A stretch of 64,000 bases of DNA, taken from assembly GCA_017305535.1 (NCBI GenBank), contig JAFKKN010000011.1, positions 157,386 through 221,385 of the forward strand. Direction: 5' to 3'. This DNA comes from Hyphomicrobiales bacterium (lineage in GTDB: Bacteria > Pseudomonadota > Alphaproteobacteria > Rhizobiales > Xanthobacteraceae). Positions 24,262-32,541 of this stretch are shown here, piece after piece. Made by a program: the position numbers and the translations under genes. Within the stretch, counting starts at the first letter, position 1; every line of letters begins with the position of its first letter. The notes under the pieces were generated by a model. That model saw only the letters and a list, made by a program, of their open reading frames with translations. It was not told the origin of the DNA and searched no databases.

Positions 24262-26223
24262 TCAGCCCACCGCCAGTTGCTTGCGCAACGCGTCCACCGT
24301 CTCCGGATTAGCGAGCGACGACAGGTCGCCCGGGTCCTTGTTTTCGAACACCGCGCGCAGCACGCGACGCATGATTTTCAGGTTGCGCGTGCGCGGCAGG
24401 TCGTCGACGAAGACGATGCGCTCCGGACGGTAGGACGCGCCCATGCCCTTCACCAGCGCGCCGGACAGTTCCTCGGCGATGCCGTCCGACGCAACGCCTG
24501 GCATCAGCACGCAGGCGCAGACGATCGTCGATCCCTTCACCGGATGCGGAATGCCGAATACCGCGGCTTCCGCCACCTTGCCGGTCGCAACCAGCAGGCC
24601 CTCAAGTTCCGACGGGCCGGTGCGCTTGCCGGAAATCTTGATGGTGTCGTCGGAGCGGCCGAGAATGTAGTAGAGGCCGTCGGTGCCCTGCATGGCGAAA
24701 TCGCCGTGCACCCAAATGCCAGGCAACGTGCTCCAGTAATTGTCGATGTAGCGCGCATCGGCCTTCCAAAGGCTTTTCGTCAATCCGATCGACGAGTGGC
24801 GCAGGATCAGTTCGCCGACCTCGCCGGGCGGCACCTTGTTGCCGGCCAGATCGACGATATCGGCGCCGACGCCGAGCGCCCGTCTTGAGAACGAGCCGGG
24901 ATTCATCGGGTGGTTCGGCGTGCCGAGGAAGATGCAGCCGCCGACCTCGGTGCCGCCGGAAATATTGATGATCGGCAGTCGCCGCTTGCAGACATGCTCG
25001 AAGAACCATTGCCACGGCGCGGCGGTCCATGCCTCGCCGCCGGACGTCGTCATGCGCAGGCTGGAGAGATCGTAGTTCTCCACTTCTTCGCCATAGCGCA
25101 TCAGGCTGCGCACGATGGTGGGCGAGACGCCGAGATAGCTGACGCGATGGTCCTGGATCAGCCGCCAGAACCGTCCCGTGTCCGGATAATCCGGCGTGCC
25201 TTCGGCCACCAGCAGGCTGGCGCCGGCGAAGCTCGGGATGCAGGCGGTCATCGCGCCGACCATCCAGCCCATGTCGCTCATGAAGAAGAAGCGATCGGTC
25301 GGCTTGAAGTCGCAGCAGATGATGATGTCGCGCGTCACCATCGAGCCGATGAAGCCGATCTGGGTCCAGACACAGCCCTTCGGCTCGCCGGTGGTACCCG
25401 AGGTGTAGAGCAGGATCGCCGGTGCATCGGCCGGCATTTCGACCGTGGCGATATCGCCATTCTTGTCCGTCGTGATGTCGTGCCACCAATGATCGCGGCC
25501 GGCGCGCATCGGCGTGTCGATCGACAATCCGCCGCGATCGACCACGACCACGTGCCGCACGCTTGGGGCCTGCTCCAGCGCGATGTCGAGCACGGATTTC
25601 AGTGGTCCCGGAGAGCCGCGCCGCCAGGTGCCATTGGCGGTGATCACGGCTTTCGCTTCGCCATGGTTGAGGCGGGAGACGATCGGGGCAGGACCGAAGC
25701 CGGAAAACAGCGGCAGCAGGATCGCGCCGAGCTTCATGATCGCGAAGAAGGCCACGAACGTTTCTGGCAGGTTCGGCATGTAAAGCGCGACGACGTCGCC
25801 TTGCCCGATGCCGAGATCGCGCAGGCCCTGTGCCAGATGGCAAACTTCGCGATCGAGATCGCGGTAGCTGAGCGTGCGCTGCTCCTTTTTGTCTTCGCCT
25901 TCCCACACCAGAAAGGTCTGATCCCACACCGGCGTATCGCGATGCTTGTCGATGCAGTTCAGGACGATGTTGGTGGTGCCGCCGACGCACCAGCGCGCCC
26001 ATGGTTCGCCGCGCGAGGTATCCAGCATCTTGTCGTAAGGTTTGTAGAAGCGCACGTCGCAGAACTTGAACACCTGCTCCATGAGCCAGGCCGGATCGGT
26101 CTCGGCGGCGGCCGCGAGGCTGTCGTAGTCAGCGTGACCGGTAGCGTGGAGGAATGCCGTCAGATTGCTTTGCGCGACGAGATCGGGGGAGGGTTCCCAA
26201 ACATAACGGTTGGCGTCGCTCAT
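24262..26223 (-). CDS. Acetyl-CoA-synthetase-like acyl-CoA ligase (AMP-forming)
   Basis: CoA ligase of 653 residues with the ACS-type N-terminal lid region (WLMEQVFKFCDVRFYKPYDK, then GEPWARWCVGGTTNIVLNCID). This places it in the acetyl/propionyl/acetoacetyl-CoA synthetase branch, distinct from the 518-residue ligase next door. ILLYTSGTTGEPKGCVWT is the adenylation loop and GRSDDTIKISGKRTGPSELE the hinge. The C-terminal LPRTRNLKIMRRVLR contains the candidate catalytic Lys. It is transcribed divergently from the transglutaminase-like gene across a shared operator. The acid it activates is unknown. Confidence 0.88.
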   Translation of the reverse strand: MSDANRYVWEPSPDLVAQSNLTAFLHATGHADYDSLAAAAETDPAWLMEQVFKFCDVRFYKPYDKMLDTSRGEPWARWCVGGTTNIVLNCIDKHRDTPVWDQTFLVWEGEDKKEQRTLSYRDLDREVCHLAQGLRDLGIGQGDVVALYMPNLPETFVAFFAIMKLGAILLPLFSGFGPAPIVSRLNHGEAKAVITANGTWRRGSPGPLKSVLDIALEQAPSVRHVVVVDRGGLSIDTPMRAGRDHWWHDITTDKNGDIATVEMPADAPAILLYTSGTTGEPKGCVWTQIGFIGSMVTRDIIICCDFKPTDRFFFMSDMGWMVGAMTACIPSFAGASLLVAEGTPDYPDTGRFWRLIQDHRVSYLGVSPTIVRSLMRYGEEVENYDLSSLRMTTSGGEAWTAAPWQWFFEHVCKRRLPIINISGGTEVGGCIFLGTPNHPMNPGSFSRRALGVGADIVDLAGNKVPPGEVGELILRHSSIGLTKSLWKADARYIDNYWSTLPGIWVHGDFAMQGTDGLYYILGRSDDTIKISGKRTGPSELEGLLVATGKVAEAAVFGIPHPVKGSTIVCACVLMPGVASDGIAEELSGALVKGMGASYRPERIVFVDDLPRTRNLKIMRRVLRAVFENKDPGDLSSLANPETVDALRKQLAVG

Positions 26224-26297
26224 GGGCTGTCCTACGGTCTTTGAATAGAAGGTGCGAAACTACAATACCGCGCCGCGACGATTGACAATAGCTTGTT

Positions 26298-26313
26298 TCT
26301 AACATTTGTTAGA
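26298..26313. promoter_or_regulatory. Candidate TetR operator in a divergent promoter
   Basis: TCTAACATTTGTTAGA is a full match to TCTAACA-NN-TGTTAGA, with CTAAC 26299-26303 and GTTAG 26308-26312. It lies 75 bases before the minus-strand ligase start and 31 bases before the plus-strand transglutaminase-like start. Confidence 0.78.
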
Positions 26314-26344
26314 TTCATTGCGAATGGCTGGCTGATCCAGCGGG

Positions 26345-27034
26345 ATGGTGGACGTGACTGCTTCTCCGAATGCCGATTTTCTGAAACCGACATCCTTCGT
26401 CGATAGCGACTCCACGCCGGTGCGCGAGTTCGCGGCCTCGGCGCTGCGCGGCTTCGAGAATGCGTCGCCGACCGAGAAGGCGATCCGGCTGTTCGACGCG
26501 GTGCGCGACCGGATCAAGTACGATCCGTTCACTCTCGGCGTCACGCCGCACGATTACCGCGCCAGCACGGTGGCGCAGCGGCCCTCGAACTACTGCGTGC
26601 CCAAGGCGATTTTGCTGGCAGCGGTGCTGCGTGCCGCCGGCATTCCGGCGGCGCCCGGTTTTGCGGACGTGAAGAACCACCTCAACTCGGCCAAACTTTC
26701 CGACCTGATGGGGACCGACCTCTTCATCTATCACGGCTATGTCGCGCTATGGCTCGACGGCAAGATGTTCAAGGTGACGCCGGCGTTCAACACCGAACTA
26801 TGCCAGCGCTTCGGCGTGCGCGAACTGATATTCGACGGCAAGAGCGACGCGCTGTTCCACGAGTTCGATACAAAGAACCGGCGGCATATGGAATATGTCA
26901 ACGACCGTGGTTGGTTCGTCGATCCACCGATCGATCAGTTGCTGAGCGATATGCACGCAACTTATCCCAAGCTGTGGGAAAAGGGCGTATCCGCAACTGA
27001 GACCGCGCCGGTCGAGTTCGCGCCGGATCGCTGA
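26345..27034 (+). CDS. Transglutaminase-like superfamily protein
   Basis: Cytoplasmic protein of 229 residues with a transglutaminase-like core. The candidate nucleophile is Cys84 in SNYCVPKAILLAAVLRAAGI, followed by GIPAAPGFADV, and the His is His130 in IYHGYVALWLDGK. The third triad residue, usually Asp after a Trp/Phe-x-x-(V/L), falls at Thr145 in MFKVTPAFN, so the triad is incomplete or uses another residue. No signal peptide or membrane segment is visible. It is alone on its transcript, divergent from a CoA ligase across an operator, and so appears co-regulated with acyl-CoA catabolism. Bacterial members include peptidases and acyl-transfer enzymes; no function is assigned. Confidence 0.82.
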   Translation: MVDVTASPNADFLKPTSFVDSDSTPVREFAASALRGFENASPTEKAIRLFDAVRDRIKYDPFTLGVTPHDYRASTVAQRPSNYCVPKAILLAAVLRAAGIPAAPGFADVKNHLNSAKLSDLMGTDLFIYHGYVALWLDGKMFKVTPAFNTELCQRFGVRELIFDGKSDALFHEFDTKNRRHMEYVNDRGWFVDPPIDQLLSDMHATYPKLWEKGVSATETAPVEFAPDR

Positions 27035-27042
27035 TAGTCATC

Positions 27043-27120
27043 CGTCATTGCGAGGAGCATGGCGACGAAGCAATTCAGTTCTTTCTTTTTGGCTTTGTGG
27101 ATTGCTTCGCTCGCAATGAC
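27043..27120. repeat. cgtcattgcgag-type intergenic repeat, copy 1
   Basis: A 78-base element beginning cgtcattgcgag and ending gcttcgctcgcaatgac, so the ends are inverted repeats; the inner arms are gaagcaatt and attgcttc. It occupies the gap between convergent genes. Related copies are at 30502-30578, 32404-32518 and 44962-45044. Confidence 0.7.
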
Positions 27121-27134
27121 CGTGCCGGTAGGCG

Positions 27135-28313
27135 TCAGGCCTTCCCCGCGTCCTGCTTGGCATACTGCACCGCAACGCGGCCGACCTTCTCGCGCGCGAT
27201 CACCAGCTTCTGGATCTGCGCGGTGCCGTCGCCGATCTGTAGGCCCATCACGTCGAGATAGCGCTGATGGAACGGCAGGTCGGTGGTGTAACCGTAGTGG
27301 CCATGCGTGAGCAGGCATTGGTGGATGATTTCGCACGTGGTCTTCGGCACGTACCACTTGCACATCGCAGCCTCGGCTGTATGCGGCAGGCGGCGGTCGC
27401 GCAATGAGAGCGTGTGGAAGCAAAGCTGGCGCATCATGGTGAGTTGCGTCTCGGCTTCCGCCAGCGGGAAACTGACACCCTGGAACTGGGCGATCGGTCG
27501 TTCGAACGCGGTGCGCTCGCGCGAGTATTGCCAGGCCTCGTCCACCGACGCCTGCGCCGGGCCGATGCATTCGAGGCCGATCAGGGCGCGGCTGTAGTCG
27601 AAGCCGGTCATGATTTTTGAGAAGCCCTTGTTCTCCTCCGCCATCAGGCATTCCGCCGGAATGAACACGTCGTCGAAGAACACCGAGCCGCGCCCGACCG
27701 GCTTGGTGCCGATGTCGTCGAAATGGGTGCGGGTGATGCCCTTCTGATTGAGGTCGACGAAGAACGCACTGACGCCGCGCGCGCCGTCCTCCACTTTGCC
27801 GGTGCGAGCGAAGATCACCGCGGCGTCGCACTGGTCGGCGCAGCTCATCGAGGTCTTTTCACCATTAAGGCGGTATCCGTTGCCGGATTTCTCCGCGCGA
27901 AGAATGAGATTGGCGGCGTCCGATCCGCCGCGTGGCTCGGTGAGGCCGAGGCCGATGATGGCTTCGCCACGCGTCACCTTCGGGAGCCATTCCCTGGCGA
28001 CGTCGGGTGTCGCATGCTGCGCCACCATGCCCCCCATCAGCGAGGCGAGCAGTTGCACGTAGCTGGCGTTGAAGTCGGCATAGGCGATCTGCTCGATGAT
28101 GACGCCGGCGGTGACGCTGCTTTCGCCGAGGCCGCCATAGGCTTCCGGGATGTCGACGCCGATCAGGCCGAGCGATCCCATCTCGGTGAGCATTGCGCGG
28201 TCGAGGCGGTGCTCGGTGGCGCGCCTCTGGTAGTGCGGCGCCAGCTTTTCGGTGGCGAAGCGCTGTGCGGCCTCGCGGAATGCTTCCTGCTGCTCGTTCA
28301 GCGTGGTGTCCAA
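27135..28313 (-). CDS. Acyl-CoA dehydrogenase with GDGT in place of YEGT
   Basis: FAD acyl-CoA dehydrogenase, 392 residues if it starts at the TTG at 28313, which has GTGAGGG seven bases upstream and gives the common start DTTLNEQQEAFRE. The alternative ATG at 28349 lacks a ribosome site and abuts the operator. LTEPRGGSDAANLIL is the FAD/substrate segment. Near the C-terminus VMGLQIGDGTAQIQK shows Asp where most family members have the catalytic Glu. Long upstream open frame is antisense to fadH and not part of this protein. Divergent from fadH, with one operator between. Confidence 0.88.
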   Translation of the reverse strand: MDTTLNEQQEAFREAAQRFATEKLAPHYQRRATEHRLDRAMLTEMGSLGLIGVDIPEAYGGLGESSVTAGVIIEQIAYADFNASYVQLLASLMGGMVAQHATPDVAREWLPKVTRGEAIIGLGLTEPRGGSDAANLILRAEKSGNGYRLNGEKTSMSCADQCDAAVIFARTGKVEDGARGVSAFFVDLNQKGITRTHFDDIGTKPVGRGSVFFDDVFIPAECLMAEENKGFSKIMTGFDYSRALIGLECIGPAQASVDEAWQYSRERTAFERPIAQFQGVSFPLAEAETQLTMMRQLCFHTLSLRDRRLPHTAEAAMCKWYVPKTTCEIIHQCLLTHGHYGYTTDLPFHQRYLDVMGLQIGDGTAQIQKLVIAREKVGRVAVQYAKQDAGKA

Positions 28314-28349
28314 GGGGCCCTCACGAAATGTCTTGATTTCTTGAAGCAT

Positions 28350-28365
28350 TCTAACAACTGTTAGA
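28350..28365. promoter_or_regulatory. Candidate TetR operator in a divergent promoter
   Basis: TCTAACAACTGTTAGA, a full consensus match extended to a 20-base near-perfect palindrome (28348-28367, attctaac...gttagaat). CTAAC is at 28351-28355 and GTTAG at 28360-28364. It lies 37 bases from the dehydrogenase TTG and 30 bases from the fadH start. Confidence 0.8.
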
Positions 28366-28394
28366 ATGTCCGCAATGCCAACGAGAGCCACGTC

Positions 28395-30455
28395 ATGCAA
28401 GCCGATCCCGGTCTGTCGCGCTATCCCCATCTTCTCGCGCCGCTCAAGGTCGGCGGAACGACCTTGCGTAACCGGATGATCATGGGGTCGATGCACACCC
28501 GGCTCGATATGGAAGAGAACGGCGTGGAAAAGATGGCCGCCTTTCTCGCCGAGCGTGCCAGGGGTGAGGTCGGGTTGATCATCACCGGTGGCTACGCACC
28601 GAATACCGCCGGATTGATCGAGCCGGGTGGACCGATACTCACCGACCGCGCGCAAGTGCCGGAACTGCGGCAGATCACCGACGCGGTGCATCGCTACGAC
28701 AGCAAGATCTGCCTGCAAATCCTGCATTCCGGCCGCTACGCCAAGCAGGAGGAGTGCCTCGGGCCGTCCAGCATCCGTTCGCGCATCAACCGCTACACGC
28801 CGCGCGCGATGACCGGCGAGGAGATCGAGCAAACGATTGCGGATTACGTGCGTTGCGCGACGCTGGCGCAAGAAGCCGGGTTCGACGGTGTCGAGATCAT
28901 GGGCTCGGAAGGCTACCTCATCAACGAATTCACCGTGCTGCGCACCAACGACCGCACCGACGAATGGGGCGGTTCCGAGGAGAACCGCCATCGCCTTCCG
29001 GTGGAACTGGTGAAGCGCGTGCGCGCCGCGACCGGCAAGGATTTCATCATCATCTATCGCATCTCCGCGCTCGATCTGGTCGAGGGCGGTGCTACCGGCG
29101 ATGAGATCGACCGGTTGGCGCAACGGGTCGAGGCCGTGGGTGCCGATATCCTCAACACCGGCATCGGCTGGCACGAAGCCAGAGTGCCGACCATCGCCTA
29201 TCCGATCCCGCGCGGAGCGTGGCGCTTTGCCGCGGCGCGGATCAAGCGCGCGGTGAAAATTCCGGTGGTGGCGTCGAACCGCATCAACACGCCGGAATTA
29301 GCTGAGGACGTGATCGGCTCCGGCGATAGCGATCTGGTGTCGATGGCACGGCCGATGCTGGCCGATCCGTTCTTCGCGCAGAAAGCGCGCGAAGGAAAGC
29401 CGGAAACCATCAACACCTGCATCGCTTGCAATCAGGCATGTCTGGATTTGATCTTCTCGGAACGCAGCGCGACCTGTCTGGTCAATCCGCGCGCCTGCCG
29501 CGAGACGCTGTTCGAGGAGGGGCCTGCGGCGCGTTCGCGCAAGGTGGCGGTGGTCGGCGCTGGCGCCGGCGGGCTCGCCGCGGCCGCGGAAGCCAGCCGG
29601 CGTGGTCACAAGGTGACGCTATTCGAGGCCTCCGATCGCCTCGGCGGGCAGATCAATCTGGCGCGCGCGGTGCCGGGCAAAGTCGAGTTCGACGAAATGC
29701 TGCGCTACTACAGCGGACGTATCGAAGCAGGGCAGGTGAGCTTGCGGCTGAATACGCCCGTCTCCAAGGCGGACCTCGCCAACGAAGGTTTCGATGCGGT
29801 GGTGGTGGCGTCCGGCGTGCACCCGCGTATGCCGGCGATTCCCGGCATCGATCATTCCAGCGTCGTCGTCTACAGCGATCTTCTCAGCGGCAAGCGCAAG
29901 GCGGGGCGACGCGTCGCCGTCATCGGGGCGGGTGGCATCGGTTTTGACGTCGCCGAATATCTCTGCCACTCACAGCCGGGCGAGACGCCGAAACATCGCG
30001 CACTCGATCTCGCCGATTTCCAGCGCGAGTGGAACATCGACGCAACTCTGTCGCAGCCGGGCGGCCTCTCTGGCGATCCGCTGGCGCCGCGCGAGGCGTC
30101 GCGCGAAATCACCATCCTGCAACGCAAGGCATCCCGCCCCGGTGCGGGGCTCGGCGTGTCCACCGGCTGGATTTTGCGCAGCAGCCTCGCCAAGCGTGAC
30201 GTGAAACTGTTGGCGGGCGTCAGCTATGACCGCATCGACGACGCGGGGCTCCACATCACCGTCGACGGAAAGCCGCAGGTGCTCGCCGTCGATACCATCG
30301 TGATTTGCGCCGGGCAGGACTCTAACCGCAGCCTTTACGATGAGTTGCGCGCCAGCGGCATCGAGGCGCATGTAATCGGCGGTGCGAAGGAGGCCGCCGA
30401 ACTCGATGCCATGCGCGCGATCGATGACGGCGTGAGGGTCGGGCAGGCGCTGTAA
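28395..30455 (+). CDS. fadH: 2,4-dienoyl-CoA reductase (FadH family, FMN/FAD/4Fe-4S)
   Basis: NADPH-dependent reductase of 686 residues, the size of E. coli FadH. An N-terminal TIM-barrel flavin domain begins LLAPLKVGGTTLRNRMIMGS and contains GSEGYLINEFTVLRTN and TGIGWHEARVPTIA. A 4Fe-4S cluster motif C-x2-C-x3-C-x11-C follows (CIACNQAC ... TCL, about residues 342-361). The C-terminal part is a pyridine-nucleotide-disulfide domain with VAVVGAGAGGLAAAAEA and VAVIGAGGIGFDVAEYL. FadH removes 2,4-double bonds from unsaturated acyl-CoAs. Here it shares an operator with an acyl-CoA dehydrogenase, pointing to an unsaturated or cyclic-diene substrate. Confidence 0.93.
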   Translation: MQADPGLSRYPHLLAPLKVGGTTLRNRMIMGSMHTRLDMEENGVEKMAAFLAERARGEVGLIITGGYAPNTAGLIEPGGPILTDRAQVPELRQITDAVHRYDSKICLQILHSGRYAKQEECLGPSSIRSRINRYTPRAMTGEEIEQTIADYVRCATLAQEAGFDGVEIMGSEGYLINEFTVLRTNDRTDEWGGSEENRHRLPVELVKRVRAATGKDFIIIYRISALDLVEGGATGDEIDRLAQRVEAVGADILNTGIGWHEARVPTIAYPIPRGAWRFAAARIKRAVKIPVVASNRINTPELAEDVIGSGDSDLVSMARPMLADPFFAQKAREGKPETINTCIACNQACLDLIFSERSATCLVNPRACRETLFEEGPAARSRKVAVVGAGAGGLAAAAEASRRGHKVTLFEASDRLGGQINLARAVPGKVEFDEMLRYYSGRIEAGQVSLRLNTPVSKADLANEGFDAVVVASGVHPRMPAIPGIDHSSVVVYSDLLSGKRKAGRRVAVIGAGGIGFDVAEYLCHSQPGETPKHRALDLADFQREWNIDATLSQPGGLSGDPLAPREASREITILQRKASRPGAGLGVSTGWILRSSLAKRDVKLLAGVSYDRIDDAGLHITVDGKPQVLAVDTIVICAGQDSNRSLYDELRASGIEAHVIGGAKEAAELDAMRAIDDGVRVGQAL

Positions 30456-30501
30456 GCTTGCACTGTTTGGACGATCACGACGGGATGAGTTGAAATTGTA
30501 T

Positions 30502-30578
30502 CGTCATTGTGAGCGAAGCGATCCAGTCTTTCTTCCGGAGTCTGGATTGCTTCGTCGCTGGCGCTCCTCGCAGTGACG
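30502..30578. repeat. cgtcattgcgag-type intergenic repeat, copy 2
   Basis: A 77-base element from cgtcattgtgagcgaagcg to ctcctcgcagtgacg, with inner gatccag/ctggattgc arms. It separates the convergent fadH and reductase genes and occupies about half of their 173-base gap; nothing else is seen there. Confidence 0.7.
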
Positions 30579-30628
30579 GCAAAATAGGCTATCGAGCCTA
30601 AACGCTCTCGCTCAAATGCAGGACGATC

Positions 30629-31486
30629 CTAACCCTTCCCCGGCTGGCCGTCGCCGCGTTCCCGCGTGGCGAACTTCATCATGTCGATCATCTGCCGCGC
30701 GTCATGGGCGAGGTGCAGCGTCTCGCCGCCGTCGATGTACCATTCCTCGCCGGTGACGAATTTCCCGAGCGGCGAGGCGAGGAAGATGATCGCGGCCGCG
30801 ATATCCTCGACGTCGCCCATGTGGCCCATGACGTTACGGTTGAGCTTGAGCCATTGATCCGGATCGATCGGGTAATGGCCCATGCCCTCGGTCTTCACCG
30901 TGCCAGGTGCGACACAATTGAGGCGGATGCCGAACTCCGCCCATTCGAACGCTAGCGTTTTCATCATCGCCAGCACGCCGCCGCGCGCTGCCGCGGTATG
31001 AACAAAGCCGCTGAGCCCCGAGCGCACGCAGGCGGTGACGAACACGATAGAGCCGCCGTTTTTGAACATGAAGTGATCGGCAGCGGCTTTCGTCATCTGC
31101 CACGAGCCGACCAGGTTGTTGCGGATGACGGTCTCAAAACCCTTGTTGTTCAAGTCGCGCGCCGGTGTGACGAATTGCCCGCCGGCATTGTTGACGAGAA
31201 TATCGAGCTTGCCGAATTCGCTGCGGATGCGTTGCATCGCCGCCTCGATCTGTTCGGGCTGGCGGATGTCGCCGGAAATCGCGATGGCCTCGCCGCCGGC
31301 GTCGCGGATGGTTTTGGCGCAATCCTCGATCGGTTCCGGCCGTCGGCCCAGCACCACCACCTTGGCGCCCGACTGCGCCATTTCCAGCGCGGTGGCGCGA
31401 CCCATGCCTGTGCCGCCGCCGGTGACAAGGGCAACTTGATCCTTCAACAGGTCGGGAGCGAAACGCATTTTAGCTGTGAGTTGCAT
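30629..31486 (-). CDS. Short-chain dehydrogenase/reductase, enoyl-CoA reductase (PECR/DECR) clade
   Basis: NAD(P)-binding SDR of 285 residues. The glycine motif TGGGTGMG is at residues 22-29, and LVNNAGGQF at 98-105. The region 161-190 (FVHTAAARGGVLAMMK then TLAFEWAEFGIRLN) resembles peroxisomal trans-2-enoyl-CoA reductase and 2,4-dienoyl-CoA reductase, not classical SDRs: the ordinary Tyr-x3-Lys pair is absent, with His163, Arg168 and Lys176 in the area. It has AGGA five bases before the ATG. It is divergent from a hydratase across an operator and lies beside fadH, so reduction of an unsaturated acyl-CoA is likely. A 3-hydroxyacyl-CoA dehydrogenase role cannot be excluded. Confidence 0.85.
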   Translation of the reverse strand: MQLTAKMRFAPDLLKDQVALVTGGGTGMGRATALEMAQSGAKVVVLGRRPEPIEDCAKTIRDAGGEAIAISGDIRQPEQIEAAMQRIRSEFGKLDILVNNAGGQFVTPARDLNNKGFETVIRNNLVGSWQMTKAAADHFMFKNGGSIVFVTACVRSGLSGFVHTAAARGGVLAMMKTLAFEWAEFGIRLNCVAPGTVKTEGMGHYPIDPDQWLKLNRNVMGHMGDVEDIAAAIIFLASPLGKFVTGEEWYIDGGETLHLAHDARQMIDMMKFATRERGDGQPGKG

Positions 31487-31545
31487 GGCGGTCCTGAAGT
31501 TGGCGGTGGCAATTAAGGGTCGCAGCGAGGATCAATTCGAGATAA

Positions 31546-31561
31546 TCTAACAGATGTTAGA
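31546..31561. promoter_or_regulatory. Candidate TetR operator in a divergent promoter
   Basis: TCTAACAGATGTTAGA, a full match, with CTAAC 31547-31551 and GTTAG 31556-31560. It sits 60 bases before the minus-strand reductase start and 21 bases before the plus-strand hydratase start, and is the copy nearest the tetR gene. Confidence 0.78.
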
Positions 31562-31581
31562 ATTTTCGAAAGGGTTTCCCG

Positions 31582-32367
31582 ATGCCGGAGAATGCGCCGA
31601 TCCGCTATGTCGTCGAGGACGGCATCGCCACTGTCACCATCGACCGTCCCGAGCGTAAGAACGCGCTATCGGTCGAGGCGATGAACGGTCTGACGGAAGC
31701 GTGGGCACGCGTCGAGGATGACAAGGCGGTGCGTGTCGTGATCCTCACGTCGGCGGATTGTGGCGTGTTTTCAGCGGGGCTCGATTTGCGGCAGGCCGCC
31801 GAAATCCGCGCGCGCGACGGCGTCGATATTCTCACCCTGATGCGTGACCCGATGCAGACGGCGATGCGCAACGTCACGAAGCCGATCATCGCGGCGATGA
31901 CCGGCTCGCTGATGGCTGGCGGCATGCTGCTGGCGATCAAATCGGACTTGCGCGTCGGCCTGCGCGGCACGCGTGCCGGCATCACCGAGGTCAAGATGGG
32001 GCGCGGCTCGCCATGGGCGGTGCCACTGCTCTGGATGCTGCCGCAGCCGGTGTTGATGGAACTGGTGCTGACCGGCGAAACCGTGCCGATCGAGCAACTC
32101 GCGAGCTACGGCTTCCTGAACTATCTGGAGGATACGCCGGACGCCGTGCGCGCCCGCGCGCTGCAACTGGCGCGCAAGATCGTCGAGGGGGCGCCGCTGT
32201 CGGTGAAGGCCGCCAAGGGAAGCGTGCTGGCGGCGATGGACCTCGGCCTTGAAAACGGACTGATCGAAGCCGGCCGTCTTCATGAGGAGGTCTACGCCAG
32301 TCAGGATGCCATCGAAGGACCGAAGGCATTCGCCGAAAAGCGCAAGCCGAATTGGCAGGGGAAGTGA
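31582..32367 (+). CDS. Enoyl-CoA hydratase/isomerase family protein
   Basis: Crotonase of 261 residues with AAAGGG before the ATG. Oxyanion segments are GVFSAGLDLRQAAE and TGSLMAGGMLLAIKSD. Glutamates are present at both classical positions (GITEVKMG and LMELVLTGE), so hydration of an enoyl-CoA is plausible. The C-terminus has the standard GPKAFAEKRKPNW ending. It is controlled from a divergent operator shared with the reductase, and runs convergently towards tetR. Confidence 0.88.
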   Translation: MPENAPIRYVVEDGIATVTIDRPERKNALSVEAMNGLTEAWARVEDDKAVRVVILTSADCGVFSAGLDLRQAAEIRARDGVDILTLMRDPMQTAMRNVTKPIIAAMTGSLMAGGMLLAIKSDLRVGLRGTRAGITEVKMGRGSPWAVPLLWMLPQPVLMELVLTGETVPIEQLASYGFLNYLEDTPDAVRARALQLARKIVEGAPLSVKAAKGSVLAAMDLGLENGLIEAGRLHEEVYASQDAIEGPKAFAEKRKPNWQGK

Positions 32368-32403
32368 AGGGCAGATCGTCATTTCAGCATCGCGCACTGT
32401 CGA

Positions 32404-32518
32404 TCGTCATTGCGAAGAGTGCAAGCGACGACGCAGATCTTGCTTTATGATTTTCTGGATTGCTTCGTGGAGCCCGTACGCGAACAGCGCAAAGCGCTGA
32501 TCCGAATGCTCGCAGTGA
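32404..32518. repeat. cgtcattgcgag-type intergenic repeat, degenerate copy 3
   Basis: Begins cgtcattgcgaag and ends ctcgcagtgaaa, with attgcttcgtgg inside. It is longer and less symmetric than the other copies. It lies in the 292-base gap between the hydratase and tetR, immediately beside two hairpin repeats of the other family. Confidence 0.5.
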
Positions 32519-32541
32519 AAGTTACACTCCGCGCTCACCTC

